Assembly: GCF_044904705.1 (NCBI RefSeq)
Contig: NZ_JADIKL010000002.1
Location: 248,001-312,000, forward strand
Source: Rhodanobacter_A agri
Lineage (GTDB): Bacteria > Pseudomonadota > Gammaproteobacteria > Xanthomonadales > Rhodanobacteraceae
DNA length: 64,000 nt
Reading direction: 5' to 3'
The notes under the pieces were generated by a model. That model was not told the origin of the DNA and made no database searches. It saw only the letters and a list, made by a program, of their open reading frames with translations. The translations under genes were made by a program, and so were the position numbers. Below are positions 50,513-59,344 of the stretch, in pieces (position 1 is the stretch's first letter; each line of letters starts with the position of its first letter).

Positions 50513-51034
50513 ATGACCCGCATCCTTGGCATCGACCCGGGCAGCCAGCGTACCGGCGTGGGCATCATCGACGTCGATGCGGCCGGCAAGCTCACGCATG
50601 TGTTCCACGGCGCCTTGGCGGTGGCTGGCGAAGCCAGCTTCCCGCTGCGCCTGAAACGCATTTTTGACGAACTCAATGACATCATCGCCGCCCATGGTCC
50701 GGACGAGTGCGGCATCGAGCGCGTGTTCATGGCGCGCAACGCCGATTCGGCGTTGAAGCTGGGACAGGCGAGAGGGGCCGCGATTTGCGCGGTGGTGAGC
50801 CGGGGAATCGCGGTGCACGAATACGCAGCGACGGAAGTAAAGCAGGCGGTGGTCGGCAGCGGCCGCGGCGACAAGGCCCAGGTGCAGCACATGATCGGCG
50901 TGCTGCTGGGACTGAAGGGTCCGATGCAGGCCGATGCCGCGGATGCCCTGGCGATCGCGGTGGCGCATGCGCACACTCGTGCCAGCCTCGAACGAGTGGG
51001 CATTCCGCGTGCGGCCTGGAGGCGGCGGCGATGA
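50513..51034 (+). CDS. ruvC: Holliday-junction endonuclease RuvC
   Basis: The 173-residue protein has the four acidic catalytic residues of the RNase H-like fold: Asp8 (RILGIDPGS), Glu69 (GIERVFM), Asp141 and Asp144 (DAADALAIA). It cuts Holliday junctions delivered by RuvAB. It starts 36 bp after yebC, and its TGA overlaps the ruvA ATG as ATGA, so the two are coupled. Confidence 0.97.
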   Translation: MTRILGIDPGSQRTGVGIIDVDAAGKLTHVFHGALAVAGEASFPLRLKRIFDELNDIIAAHGPDECGIERVFMARNADSALKLGQARGAAICAVVSRGIAVHEYAATEVKQAVVGSGRGDKAQVQHMIGVLLGLKGPMQADAADALAIAVAHAHTRASLERVGIPRAAWRRRR

Positions 51035-51624
51035 TCGGTCGCCTGCGCGGCATCCTGGTATCGAAGCAGCCGCCGTGGCTGCTGGTGGAAGTCGGTGGCG
51101 TCGGCTACGAGCTCGAAGCGCCGATGTCGACCATCTACGATCTGCCGGGGCTGGGCAAGGAAGTGATCCTGCTCACCCACTACGCGCAGAAGGAAGACAG
51201 CGTGGCGCTGTACGGCTTCCTGCAGGAGGCCGAGCGGGCGCTGTTCCGCAACCTGCAGAAGGTCAGCGGGATCGGCGCGAAGATCGCGCTGGCGGTGCTG
51301 TCCGGCGTGTCGACCAACGATTTCGCGCGCCTGGTGCATGCCGGCGACGTGGTGGCGCTGACCAAGATTCCCGGCATCGGCAAGAAGACCGCCGAGCGCA
51401 TCGTGGTGGAGTTGCGCGACCGCGTGGACGGCATGGCCGTGAGTTTGCCGGGCGCCACGGCGGCCGGCGCGCCGCCCGACGCGGCCGGCGAGGCCACCGT
51501 GGCCTTGCAGCAACTCGGTTACAAGCCCGCCGAAGTCACGCGGCTGGTACAGAAGGTCGCCACTGACGGCGACAGCGCCGAAACCATCATCCGCAAGGCG
51601 CTGCGCGCCGCGCTGGGGAGCTGA
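51031..51624 (+). CDS. ruvA: Holliday-junction branch-migration protein RuvA
   Basis: The 197-residue protein has an N-terminal OB fold (MIGRLRGILV), two helix-hairpin-helix motifs (VSGIGAKIALAVLSG, IPGIGKKTAERIVVELRD) and a C-terminal RuvB-contact domain after an alanine/glycine/proline linker. It clamps the four-way junction. Unlike in E. coli, ruvB is not next; a potassium transporter gene starts 5 bp downstream. Confidence 0.97.
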   Translation: MIGRLRGILVSKQPPWLLVEVGGVGYELEAPMSTIYDLPGLGKEVILLTHYAQKEDSVALYGFLQEAERALFRNLQKVSGIGAKIALAVLSGVSTNDFARLVHAGDVVALTKIPGIGKKTAERIVVELRDRVDGMAVSLPGATAAGAPPDAAGEATVALQQLGYKPAEVTRLVQKVATDGDSAETIIRKALRAALGS

Positions 51625-51629
51625 ATCAA

Positions 51630-53528
51630 GTGAGCCATACCGTAGCCGGCGGCGACGCCGCGGAGACCAAGCGGCGCCTCGCCGCGCTGGCGCTTGGTGC
51701 CATGGGCGTGGTGTACGGCGACATCGGCACCAGCCCGCTGTACACCTTGCAGACCACGCTGAGCCATGACGGCCTGCATCCCACCCAGGAAAGTATCTAC
51801 GGCGTGCTGTCGCTGATTTTCTGGGCGCAGATCCTGGTGGTGTCGCTGAAGTACGTGGTGTTCATCATGCGCGCCGACAACAAGGGCGAGGGCGGCATCA
51901 TGGCGCTGATGGCGCTGGCCCAGCGCAGTGTGCGCGAGCAGCCCAAGTTGCGCTGGGTGCTGGTGATCCTCGGCATCTTCGGCGCGGCGCTATTCTACGG
52001 CGACGGCGTGGTCACGCCGGCGATCTCGGTGTTGTCGGCGGTCGAGGGCGTGAAGGTGGCCGCGCCGGGCCTGGGCAAGTGGGTGGTGCCGATCACCGTG
52101 GTGGTGTTGTTCCTGCTGTTCCTGCTGCAGAGACATGGCACCGAACGCGTGGGCAAGCTGTTCGGTCCGGTGATGCTGGTCTGGTTCGTGGTGATCGCAC
52201 TGCTCGGCGTGAACATGATCGTGCGCCACCCGCAGGTGTTGTACGCGGTACTCCCCATCTATGGAGTGAAATTCTTCCTCAGCCACGGACTACAGGCCTT
52301 CATCGCGCTGGGTGGCGTGGTGCTGGCACTGACCGGTGCCGAGGCGCTGTATGCGGACATGGGGCATTTCGGCAAGAAGCCGATCCGCATGGCCTGGTTC
52401 AGCTTCGTGCTGCCGGCGCTGCTGCTGAACTATTTCGGCCAGGGTGCGCTGCTGCTGATGCACCCGGAGGCGATAGACAACCCGTTCTTCAAGCTGGCGC
52501 CCACGCTGCTGCTGTACCCGATGATCGGGCTGGCTACCGTGGCTACGGTGATCGCCTCGCAGTCGGTGATCTCGGGCGCGTTCTCGATGACCCGCGAGGC
52601 GATGTCGCTGGGTTATTCGATGCGCATGCCCGTCGTGCACACCTCGCGGGAGATGTCGGGCCAGATCTTCGTGCCCTGGGTCAATTATTTCCTGTTGCTG
52701 ATGGTGCTGTTCGCCGTGTTGCACTTCGGCAGCTCCGAACGCCTGAGCGCGGCCTACGGCATCGCCGTGACCGGCACCATGGCGATCACCACCATCCTCG
52801 CCCTGATCGTGGCGCGCCACCAATGGGGCTGGAAAATGCCGGCGGTGGTCGCGGCAGGCGGGCTGTTCCTGGTGATCGACTTGTCGTTCTTCAGCGCGAA
52901 CCTGATCAAGATCGAGTACGGCGGCTGGTTCCCGCTGGTGCTGGGCCTGGCGGTGTTCACCTGGATGACCACCTGGCGCCGCGGCCGCGAGCTGGTGGTG
53001 CGCGAGATCAAGCAAGGCGGCCTGGCGCTGGCGCCGTTCATCGCCGCTATGCGCGAGCATCCGCCGCTGCGCGTGCCGGGCACGGCGGTGTTCCTCACCG
53101 CGAACCAGCACGCAGTGCCGCATGCATTGCTGCACAACCTCAAGCACAACAAGGTGCTGCACGAGCGCAACGTGCTGCTGACGGTGGAGATGCTGGAGTC
53201 GCCGGTGGCGGAGGCCGAGGAGCGCATCCACATCGACGCGACGGGCGACGAGTTCTACGGCATCGCGCTGCGCTTTGGCTTCGCCGAGGATCCGAACGTA
53301 CCGCTGGCGCTGTCGCAGTGCGCGCGCGGCGGCCTCGGGTTCGACATGATGGACACCACCTTCTTCCTGTCGCGCGAGAACATCGTGGCCGACAAGCGCC
53401 GCCCGGGCATGGCGCTGTGGCGCGACAAGCTGTTCGTCTTCATGGCGCGCAACGCGCTGCCCGCCACGGCGTATTTCCAGATTCCCGGCAATCGCTTGAT
53501 AGAACTCGGCGCGCAGGTGGAAATCTAG
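51630..53528 (+). CDS. kup: Low-affinity potassium transporter Kup
   Basis: The 632-residue protein has twelve membrane helices in its first 430 residues and a cytoplasmic C-terminal domain. Hallmarks are GVVYGDIGTSPLYTLQTTL near residue 29, GALFYGDGVVTPAISVLSAVEG and the late FFLSRENI. It is a proton-coupled K+ uptake system. The start is GTG 51630 with GGGGAG upstream. The gene sits only 5 bp after ruvA and ahead of ruvB, so it seems inserted into the ruv cluster. Two hairpins follow it. Confidence 0.95.
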   Translation: MSHTVAGGDAAETKRRLAALALGAMGVVYGDIGTSPLYTLQTTLSHDGLHPTQESIYGVLSLIFWAQILVVSLKYVVFIMRADNKGEGGIMALMALAQRSVREQPKLRWVLVILGIFGAALFYGDGVVTPAISVLSAVEGVKVAAPGLGKWVVPITVVVLFLLFLLQRHGTERVGKLFGPVMLVWFVVIALLGVNMIVRHPQVLYAVLPIYGVKFFLSHGLQAFIALGGVVLALTGAEALYADMGHFGKKPIRMAWFSFVLPALLLNYFGQGALLLMHPEAIDNPFFKLAPTLLLYPMIGLATVATVIASQSVISGAFSMTREAMSLGYSMRMPVVHTSREMSGQIFVPWVNYFLLLMVLFAVLHFGSSERLSAAYGIAVTGTMAITTILALIVARHQWGWKMPAVVAAGGLFLVIDLSFFSANLIKIEYGGWFPLVLGLAVFTWMTTWRRGRELVVREIKQGGLALAPFIAAMREHPPLRVPGTAVFLTANQHAVPHALLHNLKHNKVLHERNVLLTVEMLESPVAEAEERIHIDATGDEFYGIALRFGFAEDPNVPLALSQCARGGLGFDMMDTTFFLSRENIVADKRRPGMALWRDKLFVFMARNALPATAYFQIPGNRLIELGAQVEI

Positions 53529-53529
53529 C

Positions 53530-53579
53530 GGGCCATGGATGGCCCGCACGTCAGCCGATCACTCCGTGATCGGCTGACG
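53530..53579. terminator. Double hairpin between kup and ruvB
   Basis: First comes GGGCCAT-GG-ATGGCCC (53530-53545), directly after the kup stop. Then a perfect 14-bp stem, CGTCAGCCGATCAC and its complement with a TCC loop, spans 53549-53579. There is no T-run, so termination may be partial or Rho-assisted. ruvB could then rely on its own promoter; CATAAT at 53672-53677 is a weak -10 candidate. Confidence 0.5.
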
Positions 53580-53683
53580 GAGCCCCGGTGGGGCAGGACT
53601 GCCCGGCAAGGGCACGAAAAGCACGGCGGCTCTTGCTCTCGATGGCGGTCCCATCGAAGCGCTCGACCCGCCATAATGTCCCC

Positions 53684-54733
53684 ATGACCGACTCCCGCAT
53701 CATCACCCCCGTCTCCCAGCTCGACGACGAGGCGCTGGAGGCGACGATCCGTCCGCGCCGTTTCGCCGAGTACCTTGGCCAGCAGGCGGTGCGCGAGCAG
53801 CTGGAGATCTACATCGAGGCCGCCCGGAAAAGGGGAGGCGCGCTGGACCACGTGCTGATCTTCGGCCCGCCGGGCCTCGGCAAGACCACGCTCAGCCACG
53901 TCATCGCCAACGAGCTGGGCGTGAACCTGCGTTCCACCTCCGGCCCGGTGCTGGAGCGCGCCGGCGACCTCGCCGCGCTGCTCACCAACCTGCAGCCCAA
54001 TGACGTGCTGTTCGTGGACGAGATCCACCGGCTGTCGCCCGCGGTGGAAGAGGTGCTCTATCCGGCGATGGAGGACTTCCAGATCGACATCATGATCGGC
54101 GAGGGCCCGGCCGCGCGCTCGATCAAGCTCGACCTGCCGCCGTTCACCCTGATCGGCGCCACTACCCGCGCCGGCATGCTCACCGCGCCCTTGCGCGACC
54201 GCTTCGGCATCGTGCAGCGGCTGGAGTTCTACACCGCCGACGAGCTCACCGCGATCGTGCGCCGCGCCGCGAAGATCCTCGGCATCGCCTGCGAGATCGA
54301 CGGCGCGCAAGAGATCGCGCGCCGTTCGCGCGGCACCCCGCGCATCGCCAACCGGCTGCTGCGCCGCGTACGCGACTACGCCGAGGTACGCGCGGGCGGC
54401 CAGATCACCCTAGCCGCGGCACAGGCCGCGCTGGACATGCTGAAGATCGATCCGGACGGCCTCGACGAGCTGGACCGCCGCATGCTCGGCACCATCATCG
54501 AGAGCTTCGACGGCGGCCCGGTGGGCGTGGAGTCGCTGGCCGCGGCGCTCAGCGAGGACCGCGGCACGCTGGAAGACGTGGTCGAGCCCTACCTGATCCA
54601 GCAGGGTTTCCTGGTGCGTACCGCGCGCGGCCGCATGGCCAGCGCGCGGGCCTGGCGCCACCTGGGCCTGAACCCGCCGCCGCGCCAGCCGCAGGCGGCC
54701 GACCTGTTCGCCGGGGATGCCCTCGATGGCTGA
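53684..54733 (+). CDS. ruvB: Holliday-junction helicase motor RuvB
   Basis: The 349-residue AAA+ ATPase has Walker A GPPGLGKTTLSHV, Walker B DVLFVDEIHRL and sensor 1 LIGATTRAG, then a winged-helix C-terminus. It drives branch migration with RuvA. I use ATG 53684 (MTDSRIITPVSQLDDEALEA); an earlier in-frame start adds non-family residues. The stop overlaps the ybgC start by 8 bp. Confidence 0.97.
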   Translation: MTDSRIITPVSQLDDEALEATIRPRRFAEYLGQQAVREQLEIYIEAARKRGGALDHVLIFGPPGLGKTTLSHVIANELGVNLRSTSGPVLERAGDLAALLTNLQPNDVLFVDEIHRLSPAVEEVLYPAMEDFQIDIMIGEGPAARSIKLDLPPFTLIGATTRAGMLTAPLRDRFGIVQRLEFYTADELTAIVRRAAKILGIACEIDGAQEIARRSRGTPRIANRLLRRVRDYAEVRAGGQITLAAAQAALDMLKIDPDGLDELDRRMLGTIIESFDGGPVGVESLAAALSEDRGTLEDVVEPYLIQQGFLVRTARGRMASARAWRHLGLNPPPRQPQAADLFAGDALDG

Positions 54734-55136
54734 GCGCGAGCCCTTCCGCTGGCCGGTGCGGGTGTACTGGGAAGATACCGATGCCGGCGGCGTGGTCTAC
54801 CACGCCAGCTACCTGCGCTTCCTCGAGCGGGCGCGTACCGAATGGCTGCGCGCGCTCGGCATTGGCCAGATGGCGTTCAAAGAGACCACCGGACTGGCCT
54901 TCCTGGTGCGCGAAATGCAGCTGGATTTCCTGCGCGCCGCCCTGCTGGACGATGAACTGTCGGTGACGGTGGCTGTCAAGGAACGGCGTGCAGCCAGTAT
55001 CCTGTTCGGCCAGACGATCGAGCGGACCGACGGTGCCTGCCTGGTCCGCGCCGATGTGCGCGTGGCCTGCGTGGACACCCGGCGCATGCGCGCCGTGGCG
55101 ATACCCGCCGACCTGATCCTAGAACCTTCCCCCTGA
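54726..55136 (+). CDS. ybgC: Acyl-CoA thioesterase YbgC
   Basis: The 136-residue hot-dog protein has the 4-hydroxybenzoyl-CoA thioesterase signature YWEDTDAGGVVYHASYLRFL near residue 14, where the second aspartate is catalytic. YbgC associates with phospholipid synthesis enzymes and heads the tol-pal operon. ATG 54726 lies inside the end of ruvB and has a GGGGA site 8 nt upstream; ATG 54717 is less likely. Overlap with ruvB suggests coupling. Confidence 0.94.
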   Translation: MAEREPFRWPVRVYWEDTDAGGVVYHASYLRFLERARTEWLRALGIGQMAFKETTGLAFLVREMQLDFLRAALLDDELSVTVAVKERRAASILFGQTIERTDGACLVRADVRVACVDTRRMRAVAIPADLILEPSP

Positions 55137-55167
55137 TCACACTGCCTGTGCGGAGTACCCCAAGCCC

Positions 55168-55851
55168 ATGAACGGCGGACTTAACGTTTTCGAACTGATC
55201 GCCAATTCCAGCTATCCGGTGAAGGGTGTGCTGCTGATCCTGATGATCTTCTCCTTCATGTCGTGGGTGATCATCATCCGCAAGTACGGCCAGACCAAGG
55301 CCGCGATGGAGAACGCAGAGGGCTTCGAGGAGCGTTTCTGGTCCGGCGGCGATCTGGCCCAGCTGTTCCGCGAGGTGAGCCACCGTGGCGCCGAGGGCGG
55401 CCTGGAAACCATCTTCGAGTCGGGCTTCCGCGAATTCGCCCGCCAGCGCCAGCGCAAGACGCTTGACGCCCGTGGCGTGATCGAGGGTTCCGAGCGCGCG
55501 ATGCAGGTTGCCAGCACCCGCGAGATCGGCGTGCTGGAGCGCAGCCTGGAATTCCTCGCCAACGTCGGCTCGATCAGCCCCTACGTGGGCCTGTTCGGCA
55601 CCGTGTGGGGCATCATGGGCGCGTTCCAGGGCCTGGGCGACATGAAGGACGTCACCATCGCCGTAGTTGCGCCGCACATTTCCGAGGCGCTGATCGCCAC
55701 CGCGATGGGCTTGTTCGCGGCGATCCCCGCGCAGTGGGCCTACAACCGCTACGCCACCAAGGTGGAGCGCATCGCCTCGCGCTACGACGTGTTCCAGGAG
55801 GAGTTCTCCTCCGTGCTGCAGCGGCAGATCCAGTCCGACGACGCGGCCTGA
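55168..55851 (+). CDS. tolQ: Tol-Pal proton channel subunit TolQ
   Basis: The 227-residue inner-membrane protein has three helices (residues about 15-37, 135-160 and 165-190) of the MotA/TolQ/ExbB family, with GSISPYVGLFGTVWGIMGAF as the core. It forms the proton-driven motor with TolR that energises TolA for envelope constriction. It lies 32 bp after ybgC and 14 bp before tolR. Confidence 0.96.
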   Translation: MNGGLNVFELIANSSYPVKGVLLILMIFSFMSWVIIIRKYGQTKAAMENAEGFEERFWSGGDLAQLFREVSHRGAEGGLETIFESGFREFARQRQRKTLDARGVIEGSERAMQVASTREIGVLERSLEFLANVGSISPYVGLFGTVWGIMGAFQGLGDMKDVTIAVVAPHISEALIATAMGLFAAIPAQWAYNRYATKVERIASRYDVFQEEFSSVLQRQIQSDDAA

Positions 55852-55864
55852 GCGGAGCCCTGTC

Positions 55865-56326
55865 ATGCGCAACGCGAAGCGCCAGCGGCGCTACAAGCTG
55901 AAATCCGAGATCAACGTCGTTCCCTACATCGACGTGATGCTGGTGCTGTTGATCATCTTCATGGTCACCACGCCGATGCTCAACTCCAACGTGGACGTGA
56001 ACCTGCCGCAGGCCAATGCCAAGGCGTTGCAGGGCAAGAAGGATTCCCTGGTCATCCAGGTGGCGAAGGACGGCCAGCTCTCCCTCGTGCTGGGCAACGG
56101 CAAGCCGGAGCCGGTGGACGAGGCCGGGCTGCAGGTCAAGGTCAAGGCCTTCATGGACGCCAACCCGCAACTCAGCGTGCTGGTGGCCGGCGACACCGGC
56201 GGCAACTACGGCGGCGTGTACAAGGTGCTGGCGGACCTGCAGCAGGCGGGCGTGGACAAGGTCGGCCTGATGAGCACGCCTGGCGACAGCTCCGGCCAGG
56301 GTCAGGGGTCCCATGGACGACCGTAA
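55865..56326 (+). CDS. tolR: Tol-Pal motor subunit TolR
   Basis: The 153-residue protein has one N-terminal membrane helix carrying the key aspartate (INVVPYIDVMLVLLIIFMVT). A periplasmic ExbD/TolR domain follows, ending GVYKVLADLQQAGVDKVGLM. With TolQ it converts the proton gradient into movement. The last 14 bp overlap tolA. The C-terminus has a short Gly/Gln/Ser tail beyond the fold. Confidence 0.95.
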   Translation: MRNAKRQRRYKLKSEINVVPYIDVMLVLLIIFMVTTPMLNSNVDVNLPQANAKALQGKKDSLVIQVAKDGQLSLVLGNGKPEPVDEAGLQVKVKAFMDANPQLSVLVAGDTGGNYGGVYKVLADLQQAGVDKVGLMSTPGDSSGQGQGSHGRP

Positions 56327-57260
56327 GGCGATTCCGCGGGCAGTGGTGCTGTCCGCCCTGCTGCACCTGGGCATCGTGGCGTTCCTGTTCCTCGCGGTGC
56401 TGCCGTGCGCCAGCTACGAGGGGTTCTTCAACGCGCTGCACCTGCCGGCGTGGCTGAACCCGATCACCTGCTCGCGCCCGCTGGAGCTCAAGGGGCCGGT
56501 GATCGAGGCCACCCTGATCGGTCCCACCGGCAGCCCGCCGCCCAAGTCGGTGAAGGCCAAGCCGATCCCCAACACCGTGCCGCCGCCGCCGGCCGTGCCG
56601 CCACCCCCGCCGCCGCCGGTGGTGCAGCCCAAGGTCGCGCCGCTGCCGCCGCCGCCCGAGCATCCTGACATCAAGGACCAGGAGCGCGTGGTCGAGCAGG
56701 GCCTGCAGCAGGCCGAGGAAAAAAAGGTGCAGGAGGAGAAGCAGCGCCAGCGCCAGGCCGAACTGGACGCCCAGGCTGCCGCCAAGAAGAAGCAGGATGA
56801 GCTGAAGAAGATCGACGACTTGTTCGCGAAGATGGATGCCGCCTCGGCGCGGACCAAGCAGGCCGACAGCAAGGCCAAGCAGGCCAAGCAGCAGCTGGCC
56901 GACCTCAAGAATGCCCAGGACAACGGTCAGGCCGACCTGCCCAATGCCGCGCAACAGCAGACCGGCAACAATGCCCAGAACAGCAATCTCTCCGACGAAT
57001 ATGCGGCCGCCATTCAGAATGCGGTCACGCCGAATTGGTTAAGGCCGGATAACATGCCGGGTGCTCCATGCAAGGTCCATATCGTGCAGTTGCCGGGCGG
57101 TGACGTGATGAGTGCTACCGTCGACCCCAGCTGCCCCTACGACGACGTGGGCAAGCGTTCGGTAGAGAACGCGATCCTCCGCACCAAGACCTTGCCGTAC
57201 AAGGGTTTCGAGAGCGTGTTCCAGCGCAACCTGACCTTCACCTTCACGCCGCAGGGATGA
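56313..57260 (+). CDS. tolA: Tol-Pal tether protein TolA
   Basis: The 315-residue protein has an N-terminal membrane helix (AVVLSALLHLGIVAFLFLAV, about residues 8-27), a proline-rich stretch (about 90-120) and a long charged alpha-helix rich in Lys, Gln and Ala (about 120-215). The C-terminal TolA domain ends AILRTKTLPYKGFESVFQRN. It bridges TolQR to TolB-Pal across the periplasm. The start overlaps tolR; the stop overlaps a possible tolB ATG. Confidence 0.93.
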   Translation: MDDRKAIPRAVVLSALLHLGIVAFLFLAVLPCASYEGFFNALHLPAWLNPITCSRPLELKGPVIEATLIGPTGSPPPKSVKAKPIPNTVPPPPAVPPPPPPPVVQPKVAPLPPPPEHPDIKDQERVVEQGLQQAEEKKVQEEKQRQRQAELDAQAAAKKKQDELKKIDDLFAKMDAASARTKQADSKAKQAKQQLADLKNAQDNGQADLPNAAQQQTGNNAQNSNLSDEYAAAIQNAVTPNWLRPDNMPGAPCKVHIVQLPGGDVMSATVDPSCPYDDVGKRSVENAILRTKTLPYKGFESVFQRNLTFTFTPQG

Positions 57261-57265
57261 GCCCG

Positions 57266-58588
57266 ATGCGCAAATCGAATCCGCTGTACGCCCTCGTCCT
57301 GCTGCTCGTGACGGCGCTGTTCGCCGGACCGGCAGCCGCCCAGTCTTCCGGACTCGACATCCAGATCGTCGGTGGTGTGAAGACCGCCACCCCGATCGCC
57401 GTGGTGCCGTTTGCCCAGCCCGGCGTGGCGCCGCTGCCCACCGACGTGGCCGACGTGATCCGCAACGATCTCAACCGCAGCGGCAAGTTCCGCTCGCTGG
57501 CCAAGAGCGACATCGTGGAGTTCCCGGCCAAGGGCGCGGATATCAAGTTCGCCACCTGGCGCCTGCTCAAGCAGGACTTCATCACGGTGGGCAGCATCAG
57601 CGACGCCGGCGGCGGCATGCTGAAGATCAACTACGAGCTGTGGGACGTGAACAAGCAGCAGAACCTGCTGGCACAGTCCTACACTGCGCCGGCGGGCGAC
57701 CTGCGCGGCGTGTCGCACCAGATCGCCGACGCGATCTACCAGAAGATCACCGGCGTGCGCGGCGCGTTCTGGACGCGCATCGCCTATATCACCCAGGTGG
57801 GCCTGGGCAACAACACCAACTATTCGCTGGTGGTGGCCGATTCGGATGGCTACAACCCGCAGGTGGTGGCGCGTTCGCATGAATCGCTGATGTCGCCGGC
57901 GTGGTCGCCGGACGGCAAGAAGATCGCCTACGTCTCCTTCGAGAGCGGCAATTCGCAGATCTACGTGCAAGACCTGACCACCGGTGCCCGCCAACTGGTG
58001 GAATCGCACGCCAAGGGCATCAACGGCGCGCCGGCGTGGTCGCCGGACGGCCGGAGGCTGGCGGTGGCGCTCTCCTATGTGGGCAACCTCGAGCTGTTCG
58101 TGCTGGATCTGGGTTCCCGCCAGGAGACCCGGCTGACCCACAACCTTGCGATCGACACCGAGCCGGTGTGGTCGGCGGACGGCCAGTCCATCTATTTCAC
58201 CTCGGACCGTTCCGGCCGCGCCCAGATCTACAAGATCCCGGCCGGCGGCGGCACGGGCGATCGCGTCAGCTTCCAGGGTCAGTCCAATTCCAACGCCGAT
58301 ATCAGCTACGACGGCAAGGAACTGGCCATGGTCCAGGGCAACGGCAACGTGTTCCGCATCGCGGTGATGGACCTGGGCCTGGGCGGGCAGGTGCATTATC
58401 TTTCGCCCGGTCCGCTGGATTTCGGCCCCAGCTGGGCGCCGAACGCCAGCATGCTGCTGTACGGCGCTACTGAAGGTCCGCGCGGTGTGCTGTATGCTAC
58501 GTCAGCCGACGGCATGGTGCGCCAGCGTCTCGCGCTTGCCAACGGCAGCGTGAGTGATCCTGCTTGGGGACCATATCGACAGCAATAA
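57266..58588 (+). CDS. tolB: Tol-Pal periplasmic propeller protein TolB
   Basis: The 440-residue protein has a signal peptide (MRKSNPLYALVLLLVTALFA, cleavage near AAA-QS), an N-terminal domain that contacts TolA and a six-bladed WD40-like propeller. The repeats include AWSPDGKKIAYVSFESGNSQ and AWSPDGRRLAVALS. It docks on Pal. I prefer ATG 57266 because AGGG lies 9 nt upstream and the signal sequence begins properly. ATG 57257, overlapping the tolA stop, is the alternative. Confidence 0.95.
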   Translation: MRKSNPLYALVLLLVTALFAGPAAAQSSGLDIQIVGGVKTATPIAVVPFAQPGVAPLPTDVADVIRNDLNRSGKFRSLAKSDIVEFPAKGADIKFATWRLLKQDFITVGSISDAGGGMLKINYELWDVNKQQNLLAQSYTAPAGDLRGVSHQIADAIYQKITGVRGAFWTRIAYITQVGLGNNTNYSLVVADSDGYNPQVVARSHESLMSPAWSPDGKKIAYVSFESGNSQIYVQDLTTGARQLVESHAKGINGAPAWSPDGRRLAVALSYVGNLELFVLDLGSRQETRLTHNLAIDTEPVWSADGQSIYFTSDRSGRAQIYKIPAGGGTGDRVSFQGQSNSNADISYDGKELAMVQGNGNVFRIAVMDLGLGGQVHYLSPGPLDFGPSWAPNASMLLYGATEGPRGVLYATSADGMVRQRLALANGSVSDPAWGPYRQQ

Positions 58589-58831
58589 TTGTTTCGTACT
58601 GTCGCATTCGCGTGCGGCGGTCGATGCCGGGGACGGCCCGCGAGGGTCGCGCCCGGCGTGTTTTGCCGGCCGTAACGCCTTCGCGCGCCAGGGTCAGCCA
58701 TTGGAGGCGCGCATCACACGCCGTTGATCTTGCAGTACCAGAATAAATAACAGCCGGCCCACCGGCGATTTCGTCCCGTAACCAGTCCGTCACTGTATGC
58801 CGGAACTCAACACGTTTGAAGGAACGTCACC
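58589..58831. other. tolB-pal intergenic region
   Basis: The 243-bp gap is long for this operon and has no gene. TTGATC (58724-58729) with AATAAC 16 bp further on is a weak candidate for a separate pal promoter, followed by an AT-rich patch and GAAGGAACG as the pal ribosome site region. A dedicated pal promoter would fit the high amount of Pal cells need; no terminator with a T-run is seen. Confidence 0.4.
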
Positions 58832-59341
58832 ATGAATAAGACCGTTCGCGTCGCCCTGGTCGCCCTGCTTTGCGTTGGCGCGGCCGCCTGTTCCAAGAAG
58901 CAGGAAACCAAGCCGCAGGCTGTCCAGCCGGAGCAGCAGGCTCAGACCGAAGTGCCCTCCACCAACGGCAAGTACACGCCGGCCGACCTGAACACCGATG
59001 CCTGCCTGCGTCAGCGCGTCGTGTACTTCGACTTCGACAAGACCGAGATCAAGCCGGAGTTCCAGCAGATCATGGCTTGCCACGCCAAGTACCTGCAGGA
59101 CCGCCCGATGGCGCAGATGCGTCTGGAAGGCAACACCGACGAGCGCGGTTCCAAGGAATACAACCTGGGCCTGGGCGAGCGTCGTGCGAACGCGGTCTCC
59201 AGCGCGCTGCAGGCCAATGGCGGTTCCGCCAGCCAGGTCAGCGTGATCTCCTACGGCAAGGAAAAGCCGGTGTGCCGCGAGCACAATGAGGATTGCTGGA
59301 GCAAGAACCGTCGCGTCGAGATCGTCTACACGGCCGAGTAA
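58832..59341 (+). CDS. pal: Peptidoglycan-associated lipoprotein Pal
   Basis: The 169-residue protein has a lipoprotein signal with lipobox GAAAC (Cys20 lipidated) and a short linker. Its OmpA-like peptidoglycan-binding domain shows VYFDFDKTEIKPEF and the binding motif NTDERGSKEYNLGLGERRAN. It anchors the outer membrane to the cell wall and receives TolB/TolA. cpoB follows after 3 bp. Confidence 0.97.
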   Translation: MNKTVRVALVALLCVGAAACSKKQETKPQAVQPEQQAQTEVPSTNGKYTPADLNTDACLRQRVVYFDFDKTEIKPEFQQIMACHAKYLQDRPMAQMRLEGNTDERGSKEYNLGLGERRANAVSSALQANGGSASQVSVISYGKEKPVCREHNEDCWSKNRRVEIVYTAE

Positions 59342-59344
59342 GCG

